The notes beneath the pieces are model-generated. The model had not been told where the DNA came from. It saw only the letters and a list, made by a program, of their open reading frames with translations, and did no database searches. A DNA stretch of 64,000 nucleotides from Phlebotomus papatasi (taxonomy: Eukaryota; Arthropoda; Insecta; Diptera; Psychodidae): assembly GCF_024763615.1 (NCBI RefSeq), contig NC_077222.1:49662001-49726000 (forward strand), in the 5' to 3' direction. The position numbers and the translations under genes were made by a program. Below are positions 49,147-60,109 of the stretch, piece by piece; within the stretch, counting starts at the first letter, position 1; every line of letters starts with the position of its first letter.

Positions 49147-49356
49147 GGGTAAAATGAGGTAATTTGGAACCATTAACAACTTGGAACACTTGAGATTTTC
49201 TCACTGTTTCAGATGAGCAAAGAGAAAACAAAGACTGCAAAATAGAAGAAAAAGACGTTTAAGAAGAAAAGGAACAGATTTCTTCCTTTTGAATGTCTAC
49301 AACCAGTGAGAAAATCTCAAATGTCCCAAATTGTTCCAAATTACCTCATTTTACCC
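49147..49356. mobile_element. TA-flanked MITE GGGTAAAATGAGGTAATTTG
   Basis: 210 bp; GGGTAAAATGAGGTAATTTG pairs with CAAATTACCTCATTTTACCC at the right (one small slip). Its left TA is shared with the preceding pogo-like MITE. Confidence 0.85.
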
Positions 49357-49554
49357 TATATAATTCAATAGCAAGTCCAGTGCCTCAAAATTTCCTGAAA
49401 AGAACCATGGGTCAAATCCATGAAGAACATAGTAAAAAAAATGAATTGTCTGAAATTTAAGTCGTCCGAAGGTAGCGTGTTTCAATATCTTCATTAGAAT
49501 TATATTTGATGTACTGAAATTTTTAAAATATTGTTGATATTTCTTGTAAAGCTA

Positions 49555-49793
49555 CACTGAGAGAAATCCGAAAAAGTTAAAATAACATTCCGGAAATGTT
49601 AATTTTACCCTGCAGTCGGTGTAAATATTACCCTTTTTAGGTGTATTAGGGGTTAAACTTACCCTTTTTCATGTTAATTTTATCCTTAAAAAGGAGTAAA
49701 ATTAACATTAAAAAATGTTGATATATTTTTACACCTAAAAAAGTTAAAGTTCTGAGGAAAAAATGTTAATCGCACGCTCTTTTTTTCTGAGTG
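49555..49793 (+). mobile_element. MITE, family CACTGAGAGAAATCCGAAAA, copy 2
   Basis: 239 bp with TA on both sides; the cleanest copy. Confidence 0.85.
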
Positions 49794-49799
49794 TAGTAC

Positions 49800-51296
49800 C
49801 TAGTAGTAGGGCTAGAGCTACTAGTCATGACTACATGCACTTTAGAATTGTGGCCCAGGCAAGTAATCTAATATTGGACTTCATAGTGTTAATTGATAAA
49901 TACGATAATTCGAAAAGTTTTAGGTTATGTTGAACCTAACCTTTAAAATTCAAGATGCATTTTGTGTAGCATAACCTCGTAACTCTCCGCTCAAAAGAAC
50001 TTTTAAAAATTATTTGCCCATGACAAAAACAAAATAAATAAGAGTTATTTAAATTGAAAAAATTATAAATTCTAACCTCACTAACAAAACATATTACTGT
50101 CATTTTTAATGTAACCTACAACCGTGTAATGTGACCTACGTGTTTATGTATGGTCGCAAAACATACAACTAGTGAAGGAAGATTTCATCGTTTCCGTCCT
50201 GAAGGTTAGAATCGACGCTAACACGGCTATGGCCGTATGGTGAGTGATACAAAAATATATAAAGATGACAATAAGTAAATCAATCAATTAAATTATTTTA
50301 AAGCATTGGTCAAATTTCGAAATAGAGATTGCATATTTTTGATTTCTGAAAGAAAATTGAATTTTTCATCAAACTTAAAGAAAGTGTTTTTAGGTTATGG
50401 CACGCATAACCTCATTTTTTAGATAAACTTTTTTTTACCAAATTATAAGAACATAACCAAGAAAAGTGAATTTTGAAGTTCAGTAATTTTTCATAACCTC
50501 ACAATAATCGAAATCAAATTGTTTCGCTTTTGCAATCCAAATCTTTGGGTTTTATCCTGTAAAAAATAATCCTTCTAAGTTAGAGTTTTCTCTTCGTAAT
50601 TTTCAATTTAATCTCTTGGATATATTATCACCGGCTCTCAGACAAATTTAATTTTCCTTTCAGCTACTGAACATTTTCTGTCTTTTTGAGGATAAGTCAC
50701 ATTTCCCAGCAGCGGATCAATACGTAGAAAATCGCTAAGTTGAATAGCCCCTTAAATCTACGTACTAGGTGATATTCTTAATAATTTCACCTATATTAAG
50801 AAAAGAAACTTTAAAAATGACATAGGCCCAAAAGCTACGAATCTGAATAAGTATTCAAACTTAAAAAATCTCTCAATTTAGTTCATTAAACTTAAAGATC
50901 AAAAATAACCTCAAAAAAAAAAATAATAGTAAATCAACTTGACTATCTTTTCTTTACAATTATACTCCATCTTGACGCCTTTAAAGCAGTAGAAAAAATA
51001 TTTGGTTTCATTAAATCCTAACTGGTTTTTTTTTTCTCCTTAAAAAATCCATCACTAAAACCTAATTTTATGGTGGCACAACAACAAAAAAATAGTAAAC
51101 AAAACAGTAAAAAAAACAAATCATTAGAAATATCCTGGCTTTTAACAATCAAAGGTACTCTTCTCTCCTTATACAAATTATAAGAAAAAGATATAAACTC
51201 AGTAATAGAAATTAAAAAAAAAAAAGTAAACTGCTTATCAAGTAAAGAAATCAAGTAAATGTCCTCCTCTTAAAAAATGGACAATTACTCATCCTT
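49800..51296. other. Non-coding DNA downstream of REPTOR; probable REPTOR 3' UTR at its right end
   Basis: No gene recognised. The few hundred bases next to the REPTOR stop are A/T-rich and should contain its 3' UTR, but no convincing AATAAA on the minus strand was picked out. The block 50110-50230 looks exon-like in composition without a readable protein. Confidence 0.35.
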
Positions 51297-54200
51297 TCAT
51301 AATTCATCAAGACCACCATTTGGGTCCCCTGCCTTAACTCGATCTAGAATTTTGTTGACAAACTCCGTCGAGCTACCAGCAATTTTCACTTCTGCAAAAA
51401 AAGAAACAACACACAAACAAAGAAGGAGTGCATTAGTAAATTGATACCTTAGTAGATCATATTTTCCATTGAATTACTTGTTGCTGATTTGACTATCTTG
51501 TCAATTTGTTGACTCGATTCTTCTGTGTTATCAGATACTGGTTTGCTGCATTTCACAATCAGGACCTGCTTCAACTGCTGAAGACCATTAATCAGTCGTT
51601 CTGGTAAAAAAGACATAGCGGGAGCAAGAAAGAGAGCAAATTTGCCATAGAGTGATTAGAAATTGTGCATAAAATTACACAATAATAATTATAATTTGCA
51701 AACTGATTGGATGATTGACACTCACTGTGCTCATGTTCCAGTCCAAACAATTTTATCTTATTCGCCTCATGTTGCGCCTTCTTCTTCAAACGACACGCAC
51801 GAGACGCCAATTTGTTCTTCTCCTTCCTCGTCTTTGGTCTCACATTGAAAGGCAACTCACTCACTGGTGTCATATCATTAATGATCCTCCCCAATTTATC
51901 CAATTCCTTCCCAATATTGTTCAATTTGCGCGGATTTGGCGTCAAGTCATTACCATCACCCTTTCTGGCCTTTCCGCTGTGCTGCTCCGAAAAAAATATT
52001 AATAACGACACTTTAGTTTTATTGTTAACATATTATTAACAATTTAGCAAAGTTCTACATTCATATCTCTCTTAGCAATGAACAAAAAAATCAATCATAA
52101 AATGATTATAACAACTCCACTATGAATCGCTGGAAATTGAACAGCCGAAGAATAATTGAAACATTTCATGTAAAATTATGCGACTCTTCATTGAGAGAAA
52201 TCCGAAAAGGTGAAAATAACATTCCGGAAATGTTAATTTCACCCTGCATTATTGATCCGAAATCGGTGTAAATATTACCCTTTTTAGGTGTATTATGGGT
52301 TAAAGTTACCTTTTTTCATGTTAATTTTACACTTAAAAAGGTGTAGAATTAACATTAAAAAATGTTGATATATTTTTACACCTAAAAAATGTTAAGGTTA
52401 CGAGGAAAAAAAGTTAATCGCACCCTCTTTTTTTTCTCAGTGTTCAGAACATCGCAACTTTGCGTAACTGCTACTACGGGCCCTAGTATTGCAAAACATT
52501 TTACGGCATTGAGCTCAAACGGCAAGAGATATCGACTTTCGGTATTCGACGACCCCCTCCCCATAAGTCAACATTATCTAGGACAATCTTTTTTCCTTTC
52601 TTCCCTCCAGGCCTTTTTTTATTCATTTCTAAAACGGCTCATAGATTTTTTGTATTTTCCAATTTCTTTTTTTAGAGGTAGTCAAGGCGAATATTTCGTC
52701 CTTGGACACCTATGTTCGAAAAATTTTCGAAGGTCAAAGTTTAACCACTTTTGAGGGCCTATTTTTCAACCGATATGCTTAAATTTGGATTTTTTGAAAG
52801 GTCTTGAAATTTCCAACTCGACTGTATCGGACTTAATCAATAGTGAAACGATATTATACCCGTAAAAGTTTTATTTCTTATTTCGGAATGGTTTTTTTTT
52901 AAATTTATCAATTAATTTAATGGGTAGTAAATCAATATGAAGCCAAAAAGCATGCGAAAAGATAATTCATATTGGTAGCACTTTCTCGTGAGTTCGAGCA
53001 CTACGCAAAGTAGTGAATAATACATTTCGTGTTAAGTATTTTCACCCCTCAACCCTGTGATATATCTTATATAACATCCTTTGAACTTTAAAGGCAGGCT
53101 CATATTCTCTGATAAAAATCTTTAAATTTAAAATATTAAATTTCTTAGGGAGCCACGTAGGTCAAAAATACTGGACAATGCCATAATTTTTTAAATTTTT
53201 TTTTCTACGTAATAAATTTTTATTAATACGGATTAATCCGGATTTTTATTAATCCGGATTACGCCAATCCGGATTAGAGAGCGGGCACCTGTACTATGAA
53301 AAATCTTGCCAACCGAAAAGTTTTTTTTTCTTTTTTTCAAAAAACCATCTTCAAAAATCAGGTCCCAATGGCTGAATTTTTAAAATTTTGAAATGAAATT
53401 TTAGAAAATATACTTAAATTGTTGTGGTTTATATACCTATCTAAGAGCTTAAATTAAAAAAAAATATTATATTGAAAAATTATTAGAGAAAAATATGCTT
53501 TTTTTTAACCTTTTTGACCCACGCAACACCTTAATGATTTTTTCAAAATTGTTTTATTTAAAAAGTTTGACGGTAAACGAAATATCTCCTAGGACTTTCC
53601 GGTCGGGTTTATAAAAGTAAAGTCTCAATCAATAATAAATCGGTATTTGATTTAGGGGAGACTGGGGCACATGTAACCATTTTCAATAGATGCAAATTTG
53701 AGGTGATTTTCCAAGGACACCGTGATTTTTTGGAAAATCTTTCTTCGCTCATGTTTTACTCTTGGGTATAGGCAATACATCGAGGGTAATGCGGGTGCTG
53801 GAAAACAATTGAGTTTTCCATAAAAATAAAATTTGTCTCACTGTGCATTTTTCTCTTTTCACAAAATACCTGGGGTAGAAGTAAACACTTTCTGGGGAGG
53901 ATGTAAACACCCTTTTTTCCACCCTTGAAATTAACTTTGCAGCACTTTCAATTATTTTAATTACTTAAGAGATATATAAAGACTATTTATTTTTCAAAAA
54001 ATCACTACAATTTTTACAAGGAATATTAAAATAGGAAAAAAACTAAAAGCATGCAAATTAAAGACATTTTTCAATGGATTTTCCCCATATTTTGACATCA
54101 TGTGACTTCTTATTAAACACAGCGCCACCAATTTTTTCGTAGTCAATGAATTAGACATTTCGCATGAAGGTCAATTTCCCGGTCATTTACCTATTCATTT

Positions 54201-57200
54201 TGTGAAATTGAAATTACCTGTTTACATCTACCCCAAATGCTGTTTTCTGACCAATTATTAATTCTTTCAGAAAAATGAGAATATCAATTTCTCTAGTAAA
54301 TGCATTAATATAATCCTAAAAGATGTAGGAAAGAACTGATATTGCTACATTTCGATTATTCTACACAGTTTTTAATTTCCAGGTGGAAATCCAAATGACC
54401 AAAATAATCGAAATATCAACATTTTCAGGAAAAATGATTTTTATTCTTAAAGTATTAGGATTTTATTGACCAATTAATTTGTGGACATACATCCCCATGG
54501 TATCTATGAATGCTTATGGGTTTTATCCTCTGGAGTCTTAAAATTAATGAAAAAAATCATGGTGTTTACAATTACCCCAGTTTACTACTGCCCCAGTTCC
54601 CCCTATGTTTCTCGAATAGTGCAATTTATTTTGTCGTGAAGATTTTTAAAGCCTAGGGTCCAAACAAAAAGAGATATCGGCTTACGATCCTTCGTGAGCA
54701 CTTAGTTCGTTTATGTCCATGACCTGCGGTCATAATCCGTGTTATTAAATTTCCATCACATATAACTGACCGAACAAGATTTTTCTGTGATTCAACAAGA
54801 TTCCGGTGGGGACACCGGAAATCGTCGGGAAAATACAACTGACTCAGGGAAAACTCATCAAATTTTTCCAGAACTTTCGGCTCAGTCTTCAAGCCTTCAT
54901 CGGTAGTGGTCAAGTCTATCAAATGTTCTCTGAGATTCGTTCATTAATTGGGTTCTCAAGACCGTTTTTCACAATTTTCTTCACTTTTCTTCTGATGAAA
55001 AACGGTGTTAGAGAAATTCTAGAACATTGTAAAAAAGTGCCCCCATTCCCTCTACATGCCCTGTGAACATCCTGACCCAATTAATGAACGAATTTCACGA
55101 GAACATTTGAAAGACTTGACCACTGATGACGGCCTGGAGACCGAGCCGAAAGCTCTGGAAAAAGTTGATGTGTTTTCCCTAAGTGAGTTGTATTTTCCCG
55201 ACGATTTCCGGAATCCCCATTTCGTTAACTATATTACGTCGGTTCATGTTTTACATAATGTTAAAATCTTCTAAAATTATTTCATATCCAATTTGGATTT
55301 GGCGTCAAAAGTAAAAGGTCAAAGCCTTTGAAAATGCACAACCTTCCACAATTTTGAATTTTGGTTAGACTTTCTAATCAATGATCTATGAACCGATAGT
55401 GAACCGATATGGGCTCAAAATCTGCGAGAAAATAAGTCACTGAGTGCTTTATCACTTAAGTTCAAGCATTAAATTCAAGCAACTGTAAAGCTGGCACCCT
55501 TTGACCCTGTTTTAACCAGTAATAATTCTATATAAATTTTTTTTGAGATAATTCAAAAACTGTTAGAAAAATTATGTTTAATACGATTTTACAGAATAAA
55601 TAACTATTAATTATTAATTTAATAATAATTTTAACTGCTTGACCTCCAAAAGAGAACAGTTTTAACAATCGTGTTTTTTTTTCAACTTCTCTCCATCCTA
55701 GCAGCCAAATGTTAAAAGATATTGTCTTCCGGTCTTCGGTGACCCCCCCCCCCCCCCACAAGTCAACATTCTCTATCTAACTTGCCCAAATTACCCCCCC
55801 CCCCCCCTCCTAACCCCTCCAAAAACATGTTTTTTTTTGACATTGCAAACAATTGGTCCTGGCGATTTCTTTCATGTTTGGATATGTTTTGGAGGTAGTC
55901 TAGCTGAACACTTTATCCTCCTACACCTATCACCGGAAAATTCACCATCTTGAATTATTCAAGGTCAAAGGTCAACCACCCTGGAGGGCCTAATTTTCAA
56001 CGGATTTGGTTAAATTTGAACTTTTTTGAAAGATCTTTTAATTCTGAACCCGAATGCATTGGCCATAATCGGTCATGGATCGGGAAAGTAACGGTAATAG
56101 ATTTATTTTCAAAATACTGTTTTTCGCATTTTTTCAGTCTTTTGACCCATATAAAATTTAAACGATAAGAGATATCGACTTCTGGTCTTCGATGACCCCT
56201 CCTCAAATGACCTTATCTTGAACCCAACCTCTTTAGTTTTCCCCCCTCCACCTTCATGCGTTCCCTATCCCCCAAAAATAGGCAAAAATGAGTTTTTTTA
56301 ATTTTGCAAAAAATTGGCCCTGACGATTTCGTTTATTTTTGGATATGTTTTGGAGGTAGTCTAGCTGAACATTTAGTCCATAGACACCTATCACCAGAAA
56401 ATTCGCCATCTTGAATTATTCAAGGTCAAAGGTCAACCAACCTGGAGGGCCTAATTTTTTAACATACAACAGAGAATATAAAAATTGATAAACAAATTTG
56501 CGGCCGAAAATTAGCTCTTAAAACTGACTTTTAAATTTAGTATTTTAAATTAAGATTAAACGATTTGATTGTCAATTAGGGGGAAGTGAGGCACATTTGA
56601 ATTCAGGGCAGCTTTGAAATTGAGATTTTTCTCCTATTTTTAAATGGAATTGAACTTTATCATAATGTAATTTAGCTTTAAAAACAAATTGTGGAGCTAA
56701 ATTACATTATGATATGGCTCAAATCCATTTAAAAATTGGAGAAAATTTCCAATTTAAAAGCTGCCCTGAATTCAAAGGTGCCCCACTTCCCCCATATTTT
56801 AGAAAAAATATAAATATATATTTTTAAAAATTTTGTTTTAGATAAAAAAAAATTGAAAAATTCAAACGCAAAATTGGTAATTGTATTTTAGTTAAATTTA
56901 TTGTGGACTTACCTTAATTCCTCGCACAGAACAGTGTGGACTGAAGACGGGATCTGTGACCTCATTCAGTACATGAGGGTCCTCAATATGTGTCTTAATC
57001 ACCAATCTCTGTCCCTTGGGCCCCTTGGCTTGCACATTGTACTGCCAGAAGAAGCGCTCCTTCTTGCTGCCACTGGCCCCGTTGCCCTTGGATTCGTCAT
57101 CAGAGTCATTGTCCGTGGAATAGTCCTCGTAGTGATCACTATCGTCATCAGAGTAACCCTCATCTTGGGAGAAATCTGGCGCCTCGGGACTCAAGACACC

Positions 57201-58042
57201 CCCCGTGCTCAGGGATGACGTAGATCCAGCTTCAGCCATGCTTCCTGGCAGATTAGGCCAGATGTTTAGATGGTATTCGTCAAGGGGAACGAGCGCATTC
57301 TTACCTGTTGACAGAAGATGTTGCCTGGGTTCCCGCCTCTGCCAGATTTGCTCCAATCCAAGATGCGTCGGTGCAGATGATGACAATCTGGACGAGGCGA
57401 AGCTCTGATTGGACAATACATGGCTCATACCACGATTTCGTGGACCCGGAGCACCGGGACTAAGGGCATTACCGGGCATAACTAAACCCGATGAACGTGG
57501 CACGGATACAGAGACGGAAGCCTGCGAAGTGTCTTTGCGCAAGAGATCATGAAGAGTGGATCTCTTGCTGTGGGAAGTGCTGGGCTTTCCGCTACTCTGA
57601 CTCTTGGGTGGTGGTGTAACGGAATTCTGTAGCAGGGAGGAATTACTGCTGTGATGACTACCCGGGGAAAAGGCAAGACTGGAGTTGAGTGATTTGGTTG
57701 GTGTGAATGCGTTGGTGTCAAAGGGACTAGATGAGGTATTGGTGCGTTCGTCATACAGAGCATCGCGTCCAATGGAAATTGTTGGAGATTGGAGAGTGAA
57801 GAGATTTAATTGCTGCGTCAGGGGTTGATGTAGACTCCCCACAGAATTCAAACTGCCCGACTGATTAATCCCCATGGATGGCTGTGGTGACAGGGATGAA
57901 TTCAGTGGGCTGGTCGTGGCTGTTTGCATCTGGTGCAAATTGTGTCCATCCATCATGTACGATGGCTCCTCCGGCAGAATAAGATCATCTATATTCAGGT
58001 CCTCTAAAAGCGTATCATCATTAAGTTCAGCCAATGTTGGAC
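51297..58042 (-). CDS. REPTOR: REPTOR/CREBRF bZIP transcription factor, 5'-incomplete
   Basis: Four coding exons on the minus strand: 58042-56913, 51981-51726, 51600-51478 and 51391-51297 (TGA 51299-51297). Junction phases 0, 1, 1 keep the frame; 533 aa plus a split first codon. Seen: a PTLAELND motif at the 5' edge; a Ser/Pro/Gln-rich region; an acidic block (DDDSDHYEDYSTDNDSDD); KERFFWQYNVQAKGPKG; then the bZIP basic region RKEKNKLASRACRLKKK (N-x7-R present), a short leucine zipper reading across the 51726/51600 junction, and a C-terminus IAGSSTEFVNKILDRV. All these blocks match what I know of CREBRF/REPTOR, including the spacing from zipper to AGxTSEFVN. Known role: effector repressed by TORC1 through phosphorylation, working with REPTOR-BP (CREBL2) in starvation responses. 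The exon begins at an AG with a poor pyrimidine tract; the missing N-terminus must come from an upstream exon. An internal Met pair at 57956 could serve a shorter form. Confidence 0.92.
52189..52442 (+). mobile_element. MITE, family CACTGAGAGAAATCCGAAAA, copy 3
   Basis: CATTGAGAGAAATCCGAAAA to TTTTTCTCAGTG, inside the REPTOR intron about 200 bp upstream of the bZIP exon. Confidence 0.85.
53655..54603. mobile_element. TA-flanked element GGGGAGACTGGGGCACATGT
   Basis: 949 bp, TA at 53653-53654 and 54604-54605; right end TACTGCCCCAGTTCCCCC. The interior is unlike that of other members with the same ends. Confidence 0.85.
54753..55225. repeat. Inverted pair of coding-like segments
   Basis: 54753-54950 on the minus strand and 55070-55225 on the plus strand are diverged copies. 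Both read L(E/K)TEPK.LEK.D.FSLS.LYFPDDFR. The length difference inside the shared frame is one codon. The minus copy has a 1-base loss and stops upstream. No known domain. Confidence 0.6.
55680..56470. repeat. Tandem fragments of the TATCGACTTC(C/T)GGTCTTCG family
   Basis: Two related units (about 55690-55985 and 56160-56455) share GGTCTTCG(G/A)TGACCCC, GGATATGTTTTGGAGGTAGT and CAAGGTCAAAGGTCAACCA. Poly-C tracts lie at about 55746-55757 and 55795-55807. Other fragments of the family occur at 6354, 38540, 52500 and 54660. Confidence 0.7.
56579..56794. mobile_element. MITE GGGGGAAGTGAGGCACATTT
   Basis: 216 bp; left GGGGAAGTGAGGCACATTTG, right AAGGTGCCCCACTTCCCCC. It lies about 120 bp from the donor of the large REPTOR exon. 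Confidence 0.8.
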
Positions 58043-59089
58043 CTTTGTTTTTTTGTTATTTCGTGCGTTTCAAACATTTTTTTTTTGGATCACAAGTGTT
58101 ATTTTTTTTTTTTTGATGGGGGATTTGAGAGAGAAAGAGAAAAACCTCAAGTGAGTTAATTAGCCCGACACCTCGACACCATCAAGTTGCAATGTTACAT
58201 TGAAAGTATAACAAAAAAAAAGAAATATACAAGACATCCAACAAGAAATAAATAAGAATTTTCTAATGAAAGAAGCCAAAACAAAGCATCAAAAATGTAA
58301 CAAAATACTCTTCAATTTTTTTCTCTATGCTTTATGCCTTATAAGAAAATCAAATGAAGTAATCAGCAAAATTGTGGGAAAATCCCCTATTTTGCTGCCT
58401 CCACTATGGTACTCTCATCACTCTCATATTAATCTTTGACACTCTTTGATGCTTTATCTCAAGAGTTTTTTTTTCCATCAACGTACAAAATATACAAAAA
58501 TATTTCAATAGCTATCATCAAAGTCTTTTAAATAACAAAACATTTTCAGAAATGCAGAAAATTTTGTGCAAATTTAACCAATTTATATGACAAGACATTT
58601 AAATAAAAAATATCGCTTGCAAAAACATAATAAAACTCAGACAAAATTATATTTTTTTTTTTTGCAAAAATTCATTCCATAATTTATTACTCGTTTCTTG
58701 ATAACAAGGTTACATTTCAATGCATTCAATAGATAAAAAATTAACCCTTAATAACCACAGATTGATAATTTATGTTTTACTTCCCGGAATGACTAATTAT
58801 TTTTATAAATGAATTTACCAAAAACAAAAAAAAAAACATAATTTACCAAAATGGTCAAGTGGTGATAAAGCCCCGTTAAAAGATCGTTACAAAGCAATAA
58901 AGCTTTGCGAAATTCTTGTTCTTGTGAGTTAAATGCTCCAAAAAATTCCAGAAGATTTTTTTTTTATTTTAAAAGTCTTTAAATAAGTTTTCTTCGAGAA
59001 TATAATTCAACTAATCAGTACCGATTTATAGATCACTTGATAACTTTACTAATAACTTTACATAATCAGTTTATAATCGCTTTGAGTTA
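58043..59089. other. AT-rich DNA upstream of the REPTOR exon, no feature recognised
   Basis: Probably REPTOR intron. No minus-strand exon ending in phase 1 that would supply the missing N-terminus was recognised. Confidence 0.4.
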
Positions 59090-59944
59090 GGGTAAATTAA
59101 GCTAATTCAAAACCTTCTTCAAATGGAAATTTTTTGCTACTGCAAATGGAAATGTCACTGTTTTCATGATAAATACAGTACTAAATTGCTATATTTATAT
59201 ATTTTCTATACCTCAGTTTCATTATTTAGTTAATTTTGCTCTAAATAAAGCGAAAATCCATTCATATTCACAAATTTTAATTTGTTAATTTCTTCGAAAA
59301 ATTAAAAGTGTACCTTTTCACTATTAAATTTTCATCGATCGACCATGTTTTCCAATGAAAAACACAATAAATTGACTGTTGTTTATTCGTTTTGTTTAAC
59401 ATTTATATCATATTTCAGGCTAATTTTAATTAAATTAAGTACTAATCTTTATTATTAACTGTACGTGAAGTTTTCAAATGAAATAAACCTATTTCGTGAA
59501 CAAAAAGAGTTTTTCTGAAGTGTCTACAAATGCTTCAATAGGAAACCCCGGAAATATGATTTTTTTGGAGAGATTTTCTTATTGTTTTAGATGGGAAAGG
59601 TAAAAAACCAGGAATAAGAACAAATCCTGCACTCAAGAGCAACTCAACAAGATTTTGGAAGCCCTTCGTCACGGTTTCACTTACACTGTGTCCAATTAGA
59701 AACTTTCCCTTGTCTCCATTTGGATTAATTTGTTTCCAATAGAAGCATTTTACACTCGCGTATTTTTCTTGTATTTAAGAAGTTTTCAAATTATATCTAA
59801 AGAATTTTCACTAAACAATAACATTCTAGAAGAGTCAAGGAGCAAATTTATGTAATTCTGTTCAGAAAAAATATGAATTTAAGTCTTGAATCTTCTGTCA
59901 AAGTTAAAGCGTCTGGAAATGGTTTTGAATTAGGACATTTACCC
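59090..59944 (+). mobile_element. TA-flanked element, family GGGTAAATTAAGCTAATTC, intact copy
   Basis: 855 bp with TA at 59088-59089 and 59945-59946. GGTTTTGAATTAGGACATTT at the right is inverse to the left end. It marks the empty site of the TAA insertion in the 22-kb copy. Confidence 0.9.
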
Positions 59945-60109
59945 TATGTCTTTCAGATTTATCAGGGATTCCAAGACCATTCTAGTGAAATCAAAATTGC
60001 TCCAATCGATTGAGAAATACGTTTTCAAGTGCTATTTTAATTTTTGCCCTTGAAAAAACTTGGATATTTTTTTAGGTTAAATATCTACGGATATATTCTT
60101 TTCTATATA

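Larger units (their letters stand above)
51982..56912 (-). other. 4.9-kb REPTOR intron packed with repeats
   Basis: The intron separates the long Ser-rich exon from the bZIP exon. It holds, in window order, a CACTGAGAG MITE, fragments of the TATCGACTTCCGGTCTTCGG family, an AT-rich repeat also seen near 21.05 kb, a 949-bp GGGGAGACTGGGGCA element, an inverted pair of coding-like segments, poly-C tracts and a 216-bp GGGGAAGTGAGGCA element. No extra REPTOR exon was recognised in it. Confidence 0.7.

Noticed and set aside
50108..50230. Possible short exon ending at GTATG|GTGAGT
   Set aside because: No frame gives a recognisable or extended peptide, and no partner exon was found.
58032..58034. TTG as the start codon of the REPTOR protein
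   Set aside because: Non-ATG start with conserved PTLAELND-like codons continuing upstream; splicing from an upstream exon is the better explanation.
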